A DNA stretch of 64,000 nt. Source: Variovorax paradoxus B4. Lineage in GTDB: Bacteria > Pseudomonadota > Gammaproteobacteria > Burkholderiales > Burkholderiaceae_C. The notes under the pieces were generated by a model, which saw only the letters and a program-made list of their open reading frames with translations, ran no database searches and was not told the DNA's origin. Positions 55,670-62,685 of this stretch are shown piece after piece. Made by a program: the position numbers and the translations under genes. How positions within the stretch are numbered: position 1 is the first letter of the stretch; each line of letters opens with the position of its first letter. The stretch is taken from the NCBI RefSeq assembly GCF_000463015.1, contig NC_022247.1, positions 2,046,001 to 2,110,000 of the forward strand, read 5' to 3'.

Positions 55670-55897
55670 ATGCACTTGTCGCACCTTGCTTTGACGGTGA
55701 TCGAGGATCCAGACCACGATGGCACCTACCACTGGCTGCTCCTTCGGGCCACGGGCGATGCAGATCGCGTGGAGGAACATTCCGCTTCCGAGCACTCGTT
55801 TCCGACCGCGCACGACGCGTTTGAAGCCGGCTCGGTGTGCTGGCGAGCAGCGACGAATCGAGAAGATGAGGACGCGGATCCCGTGGGTGGCGACTGA
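55670..55897 (+). CDS. Hypothetical protein
   Basis: A 75-residue acidic protein (SHLALTVIEDPDHDGTYHWL, then EEHSASEHSFPTAHDAFEAG). AAGGAG precedes the ATG, good evidence for translation. It pairs with the preceding small gene. No family recognised. Confidence 0.55.
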   Translation: MHLSHLALTVIEDPDHDGTYHWLLLRATGDADRVEEHSASEHSFPTAHDAFEAGSVCWRAATNREDEDADPVGGD

Positions 55898-55900
55898 CGG

Positions 55901-56644
55901 TCATGGCCGGATCCTCCGGAACTCCACCGCCCATACCCACGGGTTGACGGCCCAGCTGCCGGCGCCATTGATCGACTTCCACAGGTGCTGGTAGGCGTTG
56001 ATCGGGCTCCACGTATCGTCGCCAGGCTGGGGGTCATCCTGCGATGTCACGCCTTCTGCAATCGAATCGTTCACGCTGATGTCCTGTAGGCGCTCGACGC
56101 GGACGCCAGTGATTTCGAGCAGGATGCGGCTTGCGATGCGCGGCATGAAGAAGGCCGGGCGCTTCCAGTACTGCACCACTCCGCGTGAGCGACTCGGCAG
56201 CGCCAGCTCCATGTTGTCGTCCGCGGCGTAGAGGTAGTCGCGCCCGGAGCCCCGCGTCAGGTCTACAAAGTGCCACTCGTTGCGGCCCTTCGCGGCGCTG
56301 TAGCGCGTCTCCCAGTGGCCCCAGGCGAAGTGCGTCTCGCGCACCCACAGCCAATCCTTGAACTGGCCATAGGGGCAACATTCCAGCAGGCGCGCATGCG
56401 TGATGTCGTGCCAGCGCATGGCGCTGTCGCGGAAATGCCAGTCGTAGCCTGGCGTGTCTGAGAGCCCGAGATCGGTGATCTGGCCGAAGCCGGCCAAGCG
56501 CGTGACGCCGCGGCGCGTCTGGGTCTTCGGATCGACGTCGCGCAGCACGGCCACCACCATCGGCCCGCGATAGAGCAGAGGACGCTCGACCACGTCGGGC
56601 ACCTGCGGGAAGGCATGCGTGCTGACCACTTCAGGCGGCGCCAT
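55901..56644 (-). CDS. Phage-type protein with ASCH-like features
   Basis: A 247-residue protein: RPLLYRGPMVVAVLRDVDPK, WLWVRETHFAWGHW, YWKRPAFFMPRIASRILLEI and SINGAGSWAVNPWVWAVEF. The RPSIHMPRWASRI-like stretch and the WVRE turn resemble prophage proteins annotated as morphogenetic or ASCH-like proteins. A strong Shine-Dalgarno AAGGAGG six bases before this ATG decides the start over one ten codons upstream. Function unknown. Confidence 0.7.
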   Translation of the reverse strand: MAPPEVVSTHAFPQVPDVVERPLLYRGPMVVAVLRDVDPKTQTRRGVTRLAGFGQITDLGLSDTPGYDWHFRDSAMRWHDITHARLLECCPYGQFKDWLWVRETHFAWGHWETRYSAAKGRNEWHFVDLTRGSGRDYLYAADDNMELALPSRSRGVVQYWKRPAFFMPRIASRILLEITGVRVERLQDISVNDSIAEGVTSQDDPQPGDDTWSPINAYQHLWKSINGAGSWAVNPWVWAVEFRRIRP

Positions 56645-56732
56645 GGCAGGCCTCCTTGTGGCGGTGAGCAACATCGATTGTCAGTTGCGAGTGTTGAGGT
56701 CCATACTGCGCGTTCCTTCCAAGGAGCAAGCA

Positions 56733-56912
56733 ATGGCAGACAACAAGTCGAAGACCGGAAAATCCGACCGCAACAAGGTCGCCGGCGGCGAGAAGTACGA
56801 AGTGGCCTACGCAGCGAAGAAAGCAGGCGTCAAGCCAGCGGATGTGAAGGCTGCGATCAAGAAGGTCGGAAATTCTCGGCCGAAGGTCGAAGCAGAACTC
56901 AAGAAAAAGTAG
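56733..56912 (+). CDS. DUF3606-family small protein
   Basis: A 59-residue lysine-rich protein: MADNKSKTGKSDRNKVAGGE, then YEVAYAAKKAGVKPADVKAA and a lysine tail. The DUF3606 family holds such short conserved helical proteins, in beta-proteobacteria often near stress genes. AAGGAG precedes the ATG; an upstream in-frame extension is rejected. Confidence 0.8.
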   Translation: MADNKSKTGKSDRNKVAGGEKYEVAYAAKKAGVKPADVKAAIKKVGNSRPKVEAELKKK

Positions 56913-56914
56913 CT

Positions 56915-57865
56915 TCACGCCGGCACCTCGTTCCATTCGCGGCCGTCGAGCAGGCGCCCTGCGGCTTTCTTGCCCACGCGGATGACGGCCTTGCCGTTCA
57001 CGATGCTGCCGCTCTCGAAGCAGTGCACGGTGCCGGTCTCCGACATGATGAAAACCGGCCGGCGCTGAGCCCTCCCCATCGACGTGTCGAATTCCTCGCC
57101 GGCTGCGGGTTCGCGCCATTCGCCGTGCTGCTTGAACAAGAACGGCACGCCGGCGTGCTGGCACTGGTCGCGCAGGCTGCGCAGCCAATCAGGATGCGCT
57201 GGGCGCGCGTTTGGACCGCTTTCGCCGCCAACGATCACCCAGTCGATGCGCGGCACCGAATATTCGCCGCACTTCGTCGACCGCTTGCCTTCCAGAGGGT
57301 GATCGCTGTAAGTCCACTCGCCGTCGCCGCTGGCGCGCGAGATGCCGCCGAACCGGCCATGCCCGTCCGCACCGAGCCATACGGGGCCCAGCAGCGGTTC
57401 CATGCTGAGGAAGCGCACCGCAGGTGGGGCGTCCTGCAGCTTCGGGATGTCGCGGTCGGCCTCGGCTTGATTCACGACTGTGGCGCCGAGCCAAACGTGC
57501 GGCCACTGCTCAGCCTCGCCCCGCCACGGCAGCATCCCAACCGCGTGGCCGATGCGCTTCGTGAGAAGGAGCCAGTCGAGGTTATCGCACTGGAGGATCA
57601 GCTTGAACAGGTCGGCGCGCCAATGCGGATCGACCGCGTTGTCGAACACGTCGGCCAGGCTCGCGCAGAACACGCGCTGGCGGCGGCCGTGCTGTGCGAA
57701 GAAGGCATCGTGTTGCGCATTCCACCGAAGCGTGGTTGGCGACAATTGCCTTGGCCGGACAAGATAGTTGACGCCGGCCAGAAGCGGCATCTTCCAATTT
57801 GCCTCACTGGTGCGAACGCGCGATGAGCCCGTGCCCCAGGTCTCGGCGCCCTTGGCGCGCAGCAC
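56915..57865 (-). CDS. DUF5131 (phage Gp37/Gp68) family protein, probably 5'-truncated
   Basis: Visible family features are MPLLAGVNYLVRPRQL, FCASLADVFDN, WLLLTKRIGH, WPHVWLGATVVNQAEADRDI and WVIVGGESGPNARP. Family proteins open with a cysteine cluster GCxxVSxGCxxCYAE. Here the frame continues 13 codons upstream of the GTG start into CDHCYAE at 57884-57904, but a TGA stands at about 57966 and no start codon lies between, so the true N-terminus with its first cysteine is missing. Either it is a pseudogene or a deletion joined it to the neighbouring gene. Radical-SAM-like chemistry is only a suggestion for the family. Confidence 0.6.
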   Translation of the reverse strand: MLRAKGAETWGTGSSRVRTSEANWKMPLLAGVNYLVRPRQLSPTTLRWNAQHDAFFAQHGRRQRVFCASLADVFDNAVDPHWRADLFKLILQCDNLDWLLLTKRIGHAVGMLPWRGEAEQWPHVWLGATVVNQAEADRDIPKLQDAPPAVRFLSMEPLLGPVWLGADGHGRFGGISRASGDGEWTYSDHPLEGKRSTKCGEYSVPRIDWVIVGGESGPNARPAHPDWLRSLRDQCQHAGVPFLFKQHGEWREPAAGEEFDTSMGRAQRRPVFIMSETGTVHCFESGSIVNGKAVIRVGKKAAGRLLDGREWNEVPA

Positions 57866-58065
57866 GCGCGCCGGCGTGCTCGCCTCGGCATAGCAGTGGT
57901 CGCAACCGCCGCCGCCAGTTGCTGCGATGGAGACCTCGCCGCAATGACGCCCGAAGAGCGCGCGTCAGCGGTAGCCGGTGCACCGATCATGGAATGCAGC
58001 ACCTGGTTCTCGATGCCGAGAGTCCACAGTTCTTCCCGAACCTGCTTTTCGTCGTCTTCGGTCAT
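57598..58065 (-). CDS. Small island protein, 3' part probably fused out of frame
   Basis: The first about 55 residues (MTEDDEKQVREELWTLGIEN, QVLHSMIGAPATADARSSG) look like a real protein and AGGAGG sits 5 bases before the ATG. Beyond that the frame runs through the DUF5131 gene out of frame and becomes Arg/Pro/Ala-rich, which is typical of a spurious reading. The simplest reading is a deletion that joined the 5' end of this gene to the inside of the DUF5131 gene. Only the 5' portion is supported. Confidence 0.4.
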   Translation of the reverse strand: MTEDDEKQVREELWTLGIENQVLHSMIGAPATADARSSGVIAARSPSQQLAAAVATTAMPRRARRRACCAPRAPRPGARAHRAFAPVRQIGRCRFWPASTILSGQGNCRQPRFGGMRNTMPSSHSTAAASACSARAWPTCSTTRSIRIGAPTCSS

Positions 58066-58110
58066 ACCCACCTCCTGATCGGAGTGTAGGACGTGCGGCG
58101 GCGGGGCAGT

Positions 58111-58644
58111 TCAGTGTGCCGCGGCTTCCCGTTGCGCCTTGCGCCAGTCCCACGGCGCCACGGGCTCAGCATCGCGCCACAGGCCGACGTGCTTGGCCCG
58201 GGCCTCGACCTCCGCGAACTCGTATTGCCCGCGCTCCTGCGGCGTCTGCTCGCGCGCATAGGCGCGATACCACCAGGCCATGCCGACCGTGACCATGGCC
58301 AGGCCCGCATCGAGCGTCTTGGGCCCGCGCGGCGCGGAGGCAGGCGCCACCATCACCTTGCAAACGCTGCGTCCGTAGCGGTCGGTCTTCGGGCAGTCGA
58401 GCGCGGCGTCTTTCATGTAGACCAAATCGGACAGTGCCTCTTTCGATCGCTGGCCGAGGGGCTGGCGTTTCTCGGGCGCATCGATGCCGTTGAAGCGCAC
58501 CTTGATCTGCTCGTAGTTGCCCGCGGCGCCGCATCGCGCGGTGATGGTGTCGCCATCGCTGACGCCCACCACCAGGCACGTGCGGGGCTCAGCCGCGACA
58601 ACGCAGGCCGGAATGAGAAGAGTTGCAAGCAGCAAACAGCGCAC
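58111..58644 (-). CDS. Secreted thermonuclease-family (SNase) protein
   Basis: A 177-residue staphylococcal-nuclease-like OB-fold enzyme with an N-terminal signal peptide (RCLLLATLLIPACVVAAEP). Catalytic-site residues appear in VVGVSDGDTITARC (Asp), VRFNGIDAPEKRQPLGQ (Arg, Asp, Glu) and TDRYGRSVCKVM (Arg). GTG start with GAAGG upstream. Such genes are common on mobile elements, for instance plasmid and ICE ParB-associated nucleases. Follows the antitoxin gene by 8 bases. Confidence 0.85.
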   Translation of the reverse strand: MRCLLLATLLIPACVVAAEPRTCLVVGVSDGDTITARCGAAGNYEQIKVRFNGIDAPEKRQPLGQRSKEALSDLVYMKDAALDCPKTDRYGRSVCKVMVAPASAPRGPKTLDAGLAMVTVGMAWWYRAYAREQTPQERGQYEFAEVEARAKHVGLWRDAEPVAPWDWRKAQREAAAH

Positions 58645-58652
58645 GCGTGCCT

Positions 58653-59126
58653 TCAGGTAGTCGATGTGCTTTTCCGCTGCTTGATGGCTAGGCTTTCCAT
58701 AGCCTTCACAGCTTCGTTTGTCTCGGTAAGTTGCTTTCGAAGCGTCTCCAGTGTCTCGGCTTGTCGTTCCAGCGCGTGGTCAATTTCAACAGTGATGGCT
58801 TGGTAGGCGGCTGCCAATTGCGACTTCTTGGTATCAGGAATTGCAGTCGAATGCCCTGCGGCAATGAATTTACGCAGTGCATCATTCACGCGTGTTTGCC
58901 AGCCTGGGCCGGACTCCTTTAGCGCCACCAGCACATCTGCATCAATGCGAATGGTGGTTGCGACCTTTGGGGATTCCTTCACGCTGCCGGCCGGTCGACC
59001 GCGCTTTCGCGCTTCCATCTGCGCAGGCGTGTGCACGACAGCGTGCTCGCCTCGCTTCATTTCTCCGATGGACTGGAGCAGGTCCTTCTCAAATTGCTCC
59101 ATTTCCGAGTCTTTGGTCTTAGGCAT
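58653..59126 (-). CDS. BrnA-like ribbon-helix-helix antitoxin
   Basis: A 157-residue protein. The central TTIRIDADVLVALKESGPGW with QTRVNDALRKFI is a DUF4415/BrnA-type ribbon-helix-helix DNA-binding domain; a C-terminal coiled coil (HALERQAETLETLRKQLTE) follows. The ATG overlaps the end of the toxin frame by 8 bases, the usual toxin-antitoxin arrangement. Its gene is intact although the toxin is not. Confidence 0.75.
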   Translation of the reverse strand: MPKTKDSEMEQFEKDLLQSIGEMKRGEHAVVHTPAQMEARKRGRPAGSVKESPKVATTIRIDADVLVALKESGPGWQTRVNDALRKFIAAGHSTAIPDTKKSQLAAAYQAITVEIDHALERQAETLETLRKQLTETNEAVKAMESLAIKQRKSTSTT

Positions 59127-59431
59127 CAAGAGCCTCCTTCAGTTTCAGCAGCGTGGCAGCGGGGATGTTGTCGAACTTGGCCTTCACGTAGACCATCAGA
59201 AGCACCAGATCGCCGCGCTCGTTACGGTTGAAATAGATCACGCGGGCGCCGCCACGTTTGGCCCATACCGGCCCGCGTCCATCGCACCTTGCGCAGGCCG
59301 CCAGCACCGGGGATCACATCTCCCGCTTCGATGTTCGCAGCGATAAAGGAAACGAATTCCAGGCGTTCGTCGTCGGACCAAACGTCAGCGGCAAGGCGCT
59401 GGAAGGTCGGGGTTTCGATCACTGTGAACAT
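59119..59431 (-). pseudogene. RelE/HigB-type toxin with a frameshift
   Basis: Two overlapping frames together make one toxin: MFTVIETPTFQRLAADVWSD to GAGGLRKVRWTRAGMG, then RGGARVIYFNRNERGDLVLL to FDNIPAATLLKLKEALDA. The RelE/HigB (COG4737-like) signature continues across the break. An extra C near GGGCCAAACG shifts the frame, so the toxin is not made as one protein. A palindrome stands right before the start codon. Confidence 0.75.
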
Positions 59432-59434
59432 GGG

Positions 59435-59454
59435 TTTATTGTAGTGACAATAAA
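59435..59454. promoter_or_regulatory. Toxin-antitoxin operator palindrome
   Basis: TTTATTG-N6-CAATAAA, perfect 7-base arms, begins 3 bases before the toxin start codon. Placement is as expected for autoregulation by the antitoxin and its complex. Confidence 0.65.
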
Positions 59455-59497
59455 TCCGCGCGCAAGGATTTTATGTATTTACGTTAAATTAATCTTC

Positions 59498-59513
59498 GGC
59501 CACTGAAGTGGCC
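59498..59513. other. Perfect hairpin GGCCACT-GA-AGTGGCC
   Basis: A 7-pair stem with a 2-base loop in the AT-rich gap between the small membrane peptide region and the toxin promoter. No strong T-run follows on either strand, so it is only a possible terminator or protein site. Confidence 0.35.
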
Positions 59514-59631
59514 CTCATGCGGCTGGCGCCTTACTGCAGCGAGACCTCGGTGCCGTCGGCGGCCACCATCACGCCGGGCGTGCCTTCGGAGATATCGACT
59601 GGCACGCCCATGTGGACGCGACATGCGGTGT

Positions 59632-59706
59632 TCAGATGATGAACCACAAAGCGAGGAACACGAGCAAATACCAAGACACCAAGAGCTGAGCGAATTGTTT
59701 GGCCAT
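59632..59706 (-). CDS. Tiny hydrophobic membrane peptide, possible
   Basis: A 24-residue frame (MAKQFAQLLVSWYLLVFLAL and four more hydrophobic residues), one membrane span. GGAG lies seven bases before the ATG, which supports translation. Such peptides occur as toxins or as small phage membrane proteins. There is no other evidence. Confidence 0.35.
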   Translation of the reverse strand: MAKQFAQLLVSWYLLVFLALWFII

Positions 59707-59727
59707 GTGCGTTCTCCGGTGAGGTGG

Positions 59728-60245
59728 ACACGCGCGGTGTGGCGCTACGCCGTGGCGACTGCACGGGCGCCGCGCGATATCACGGCGGATCTCAAGGGGG
59801 GCACTCACGCCCCACAAGAAGCGGCACTTCGCGGCCATCACGGATCCGGCCCAACTGGGTACGTTGATGCGGGTCATCCGGGGCTATCAAGGCGGAGCCA
59901 TCGTGCGTACGGCGCTTCAGCTGGCGCCCATGCTCTTTCAACGCCCGAACGAATTGCGAGCGGCGGCCTGGGCCGAGATCGATCTCGACGGGGCGCTCTG
60001 GACCGTGCCCGCTGCGCGGATGAAGCGGCGCATCGATGGCAAGCAACATGGTGATCCGCACTTGGTGCCTCTGCCCAGGCAGGCTGTGGAGCTGCTGCGC
60101 AAGCTGCATCCCTATAACGGGCCGCAGTGCGCTGGTCTTCCCGGGTGAGCGCAGTCATGAGCGGCCGATCTCGGACAACACGCTGCGTGCAGCGCTTCCG
60201 ACCCTGGGGTACGGCCCGACCGTGCAGACGGTTCATGGCTTCCGG
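59728..60245 (+). pseudogene. P4-type tyrosine integrase remnant with frameshifts
   Basis: Three frames read in order give the catalytic half of a P4-like integrase: AVWRYAVATARAPRDITADL, then LTPHKKRHFAAITDPAQLGT, then MLFQRPNELRAAAWAEIDLD, HLVPLPRQAVELLRKLHPYN, and ERSHERPISDNTLRAALPTL with VQTVHGFRA. One frameshift falls in a six-G run (extra G near 59797-59802), another near 60125. Both ends are missing: no start, no catalytic tyrosine. It joins directly to the end of a truncated EamA gene. Confidence 0.8.
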
Positions 60246-60746
60246 GCGTTGACCTGGGACAACTGTTTGATCACCAAGTTGCCGGCGGCCCAACTCAGCG
60301 CCGACGCGAGCGTCAACGCGAAGGCCAGTGCCGGCACGCTGCCGTTCAGTGTCAGGCCGATCACGAACAGTCCGGTGAGGGCGCCGCTCACGCCGAACAT
60401 CTGTTGGGTGCTGGGCCTGTCGCCGAACATCAGCGCCGCAAATGCCACCGTGAAGAGCGCTTGAGTCTGGACGATAAAGGCCGTGAGTCCGCCGGGCCTT
60501 CCAAACGCGATGCCGAAGAACTGCAGCAGGAACTGTTCGGTGAAGACGGTGAGGCTCATGAACACCACCGCTTTCCATGAGACCGCCGGCCGGGGCAGCC
60601 ATAGCGCGCCCGCGGCCGTCACCATGAACCGGAGCGCGGTCAATGGAGGTGGCGTGAAGCTCTCCAAGCCGATCTTGCTGACGACGAACAGCCACCCCCC
60701 GGATCAGGGCGACCGGAACGGCGAGAAGCATGTGGAATGGCCGCAT
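60233..60746 (-). pseudogene. Truncated and frameshifted EamA/DMT transporter
   Basis: The first half of an EamA transporter: MRPFHMLLAVPVALI, then after a shift in a six-G run WLFVVSKIGLESFTPPPLTA, and LRFMVTAAGALWLP to SWAAGNLVIKQLSQ. The second EamA repeat is gone: the frame runs into the integrase remnant and stops after NARKP. Such a transporter is divergent from arsR. Not functional. Confidence 0.8.
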
Positions 60747-60796
60747 TCGAGAATCTCCTGGGATTGGCGTAGCAACGGAACGGTTACTTGCATGGG

Positions 60797-60820
60797 TTCA
60801 ACATTTCTAAGATACTTGAA
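60797..60820. promoter_or_regulatory. Candidate ArsR operator
   Basis: TTCAA-N14-TTGAA, an inverted repeat directly upstream of the arsR start in an AT-richer stretch, is the general form of ArsR/SmtB operators. The match is short and unscored. Confidence 0.4.
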
Positions 60821-61149
60821 TGATGGAAGAAAATACAGTCGTCCGTTCCTTGGCCGCACTTGCGCAACCGGTGCGCCTTCGCGTGTTTCGCGCCTTGGTA
60901 GTCGCCGGCCCCGACGGCATGACCCCAGGCACGCTCACTGAAGCCCTGGATGTTCCGGCCACGAGCCTGTCCTTTCACCTCAAGGAGCTCACGAATGCCG
61001 GCCTCGTTTCGCAGGAGCGGCAGGGGCGGCATCTCATCTATCGGGCGTCGTTCGACCAGATGAACGCGCTGCTGGCGTACCTCACCGAGAACTGCTGCCA
61101 AGGGCAGGCATGCGCCACGGAACAGGTCGATGCTTCGTGTGCCTGCTGA
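60820..61149 (+). CDS. arsR: ArsR/SmtB-family arsenic-responsive repressor
   Basis: A 109-residue winged-helix repressor (VRLRVFRALVVAGPDGMTPG, then VPATSLSFHLKELTNAGLV). It lacks the ELCVCDL cysteine pair of the E. coli type. Instead a C-terminal cluster Cys92-Cys93-x4-Cys98, with more cysteines at the end (ASCAC), resembles the Acidithiobacillus-type arsenite site. It starts the operon arsR-arsN2-arsI-arsC-arsC-arsB. Two adjacent ATG codons open the frame. Confidence 0.9.
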   Translation: MMEENTVVRSLAALAQPVRLRVFRALVVAGPDGMTPGTLTEALDVPATSLSFHLKELTNAGLVSQERQGRHLIYRASFDQMNALLAYLTENCCQGQACATEQVDASCAC

Positions 61150-61170
61150 CGCCCGTGCACTTCATCCATC

Positions 61171-61665
61171 ATGAAACCGGAACTGGCGAGCGCGGCCGAC
61201 TTGGCGAAGGTTCGCGCGCTGCTGCGCACTTGCGAGTTGCCCGAGAGCGATCTGAACCCGCCGCACATGAATGATTTCCTGGTGCTGCGCGCCGGCGACG
61301 CCCTTTGGGGCTGCGTCGGGTTCGAGCGCGCAGGTGATGCGGGCTTGCTGCGCTCCCTCGCAGTGGCGCATGAGCGCCGTGGCACGGGCCTTGGCGATCT
61401 GCTCCTGCATGCGATGGAAGCTCGTGCCGTTGCGGCGGGCGTCCGCCGGCTTTTCCTGCTCACGACGACCGCACACGACTTCTTTGCCGCCCGGAGCTAC
61501 GTTCGTTGTCCCAGGGCTGATGCGCCCGGTGCGATCCGGGCGCTCACCGAATTCGCCAGCATCTGTCCCGCGTCGGCTGCGTGCATGTACAGGCATCTTG
61601 ACCCATCGACTTCAGGTCAAGCGCCACAGCAAGCGCAGTCTCAACTCCCATCAACGTCCACCTAG
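61171..61665 (+). CDS. arsN2: ArsN2-like GNAT acetyltransferase
   Basis: A 164-residue GNAT protein. The acetyl-CoA loop is VAHERRGTGLGDLLLHAMEA; flanking YVRCPRADAPGAIRALTEFA and ICPASAACMYR hold cysteines typical of the ArsN2-like group. ArsN1 acetylates arsinothricin; ArsN2 sits in ars operons with unproved substrate. It is 21 bases after arsR and certainly in the operon. Confidence 0.8.
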   Translation: MKPELASAADLAKVRALLRTCELPESDLNPPHMNDFLVLRAGDALWGCVGFERAGDAGLLRSLAVAHERRGTGLGDLLLHAMEARAVAAGVRRLFLLTTTAHDFFAARSYVRCPRADAPGAIRALTEFASICPASAACMYRHLDPSTSGQAPQQAQSQLPSTST

Positions 61666-61675
61666 GAGAGCCATC

Positions 61676-62143
61676 ATGAAGCGTTTCCACGTTCACCTGC
61701 ATGTCGATGACCTGAGCAAGAGCATCGCGTTCTACTCCCACCTTTTCGCTGCGGAGCCGGCCCGCGTCGAGCAGGACTACGCCAAGTGGATGTTGGAAGA
61801 TCCCAGGGTCAACTTCGCGATTTCCACGAGGGGTCACGGGACGGGGATCGACCATCTCGGCATTCAGGCCGAGGACGAGGACGAACTCGCCGAACTCAAG
61901 GTCCGCGCCCAGGCGGCCGACCGGGCCCTGTTCGATGAGGGGGCCACGGTCTGCTGCTATGCCAAGAGCGAGAAGCACTGGGTCACCGACCCTCAAGGCG
62001 TGGCATGGGAGCATTACCGAACGATGGATGCCTCCAGGATCTTCGGCCAGGGCCGCGACCAGGTCAGCCAGCAGGTTCAAGGTCTGGCCTCGAAGGCCGC
62101 CGAACAGCTGGGACTCTCGAAAGGCGCTTGCTGCGCCCGGTGA
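61676..62143 (+). CDS. arsI: ArsI/CadI-family VOC dioxygenase
   Basis: A 155-residue vicinal-oxygen-chelate protein. A likely Fe site is His5, His60 and Glu112 (in GVAWEHYRTM), and the characteristic cysteine pair Cys93-Cys94 in GATVCCYAKSEKHWV would bind trivalent organoarsenicals. ArsI cleaves the C-As bond of methylarsenite and aromatic arsenicals; CadI is the cadmium-induced relative. The C-terminus SKGACCAR adds another cysteine pair. Confidence 0.82.
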   Translation: MKRFHVHLHVDDLSKSIAFYSHLFAAEPARVEQDYAKWMLEDPRVNFAISTRGHGTGIDHLGIQAEDEDELAELKVRAQAADRALFDEGATVCCYAKSEKHWVTDPQGVAWEHYRTMDASRIFGQGRDQVSQQVQGLASKAAEQLGLSKGACCAR

Positions 62144-62189
62144 CGCTCAGCCGTCGCCCGCGCATCCATCAACCTGCAATCTCAACATC

Positions 62190-62684
62190 ATGACCGACCG
62201 AAAACACAACGTCCTGTTCATCTGCACTGGCAACTCCGCCCGCTCGATCCTGGCCGAGGGCATCCTCGAGCAGTTGGGCTCAAATCGCTTTGCCGCCTAC
62301 TCGGCCGGCAGCCACCCCAAGGGCGCCGTGCATCCGTTGGCGCTGGCCACGTTGCGCCAGCTGCGCTACCGGGACACCGGCTACCGGAGCAAGAGCTGGG
62401 GCGAATACGCCAAGGACGACGCGGCTCAGATGGATTTTGTGATCACCGTCTGCGACCAGGCCGCCGGCGAGGTCTGTCCCATCTGGCCAGGCCAACCCAT
62501 CACCGCCCATTGGGGACTGCCCGACCCAGCTGCCGTCGAAGGCTCGGATGAGATCAAGCACCGCGCCTTCATGGACGCCGCCGTCACGCTCAAGCGCCGG
62601 ATCGAGTTCCTTCTCTCGCTACCCCTGGCCAAGCTCGAGACCCTGGCCATCCAGCGCGAAGTGCGCGACATCGGAACCCGCTGA
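62190..62684 (+). CDS. arsC: Thioredoxin-type arsenate reductase ArsC, first copy
   Basis: A 164-residue low-molecular-weight phosphatase-like reductase. P-loop C12-TGNSAR (CX5R), then VITVCDQAAGEVCPIWPG with the shuttle cysteines. It reduces arsenate to arsenite for export. A second, distinct arsC follows one base after its stop. Confidence 0.88.
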   Translation: MTDRKHNVLFICTGNSARSILAEGILEQLGSNRFAAYSAGSHPKGAVHPLALATLRQLRYRDTGYRSKSWGEYAKDDAAQMDFVITVCDQAAGEVCPIWPGQPITAHWGLPDPAAVEGSDEIKHRAFMDAAVTLKRRIEFLLSLPLAKLETLAIQREVRDIGTR

Positions 62685-62685
62685 C

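Larger units (their letters stand above)
52829..60245. mobile_element. Degraded integrative element inserted at tRNA-Pro
   Basis: The stretch from the 3' end of tRNA-Pro to the EamA pseudogene contains an integrase, a J-domain protein, short phage-type proteins, a nuclease and a toxin-antitoxin pair, with few genes matching a core chromosome and some broken. No second copy of the tRNA 3' end was found by eye, no capsid, portal or terminase gene is visible, and the right end abuts a P4-type integrase remnant fused to a truncated gene. It is probably a satellite or remnant prophage; the right boundary is uncertain. Confidence 0.6.

Noticed and set aside
59531..59764. 77-residue minus-strand frame ending DISEGTPGVMVAADGTEVSLQ
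   Set aside because: Only the last 26 residues look protein-like and no ribosome site precedes that ATG; the first part overlaps the tiny peptide and the integrase remnant. Not enough to call.
60036..60464. 142-residue plus-strand frame covering the integrase/EamA junction
   Set aside because: Its first part is out of frame with the integrase and its last part is antisense to EamA; only a short middle part is integrase remnant.
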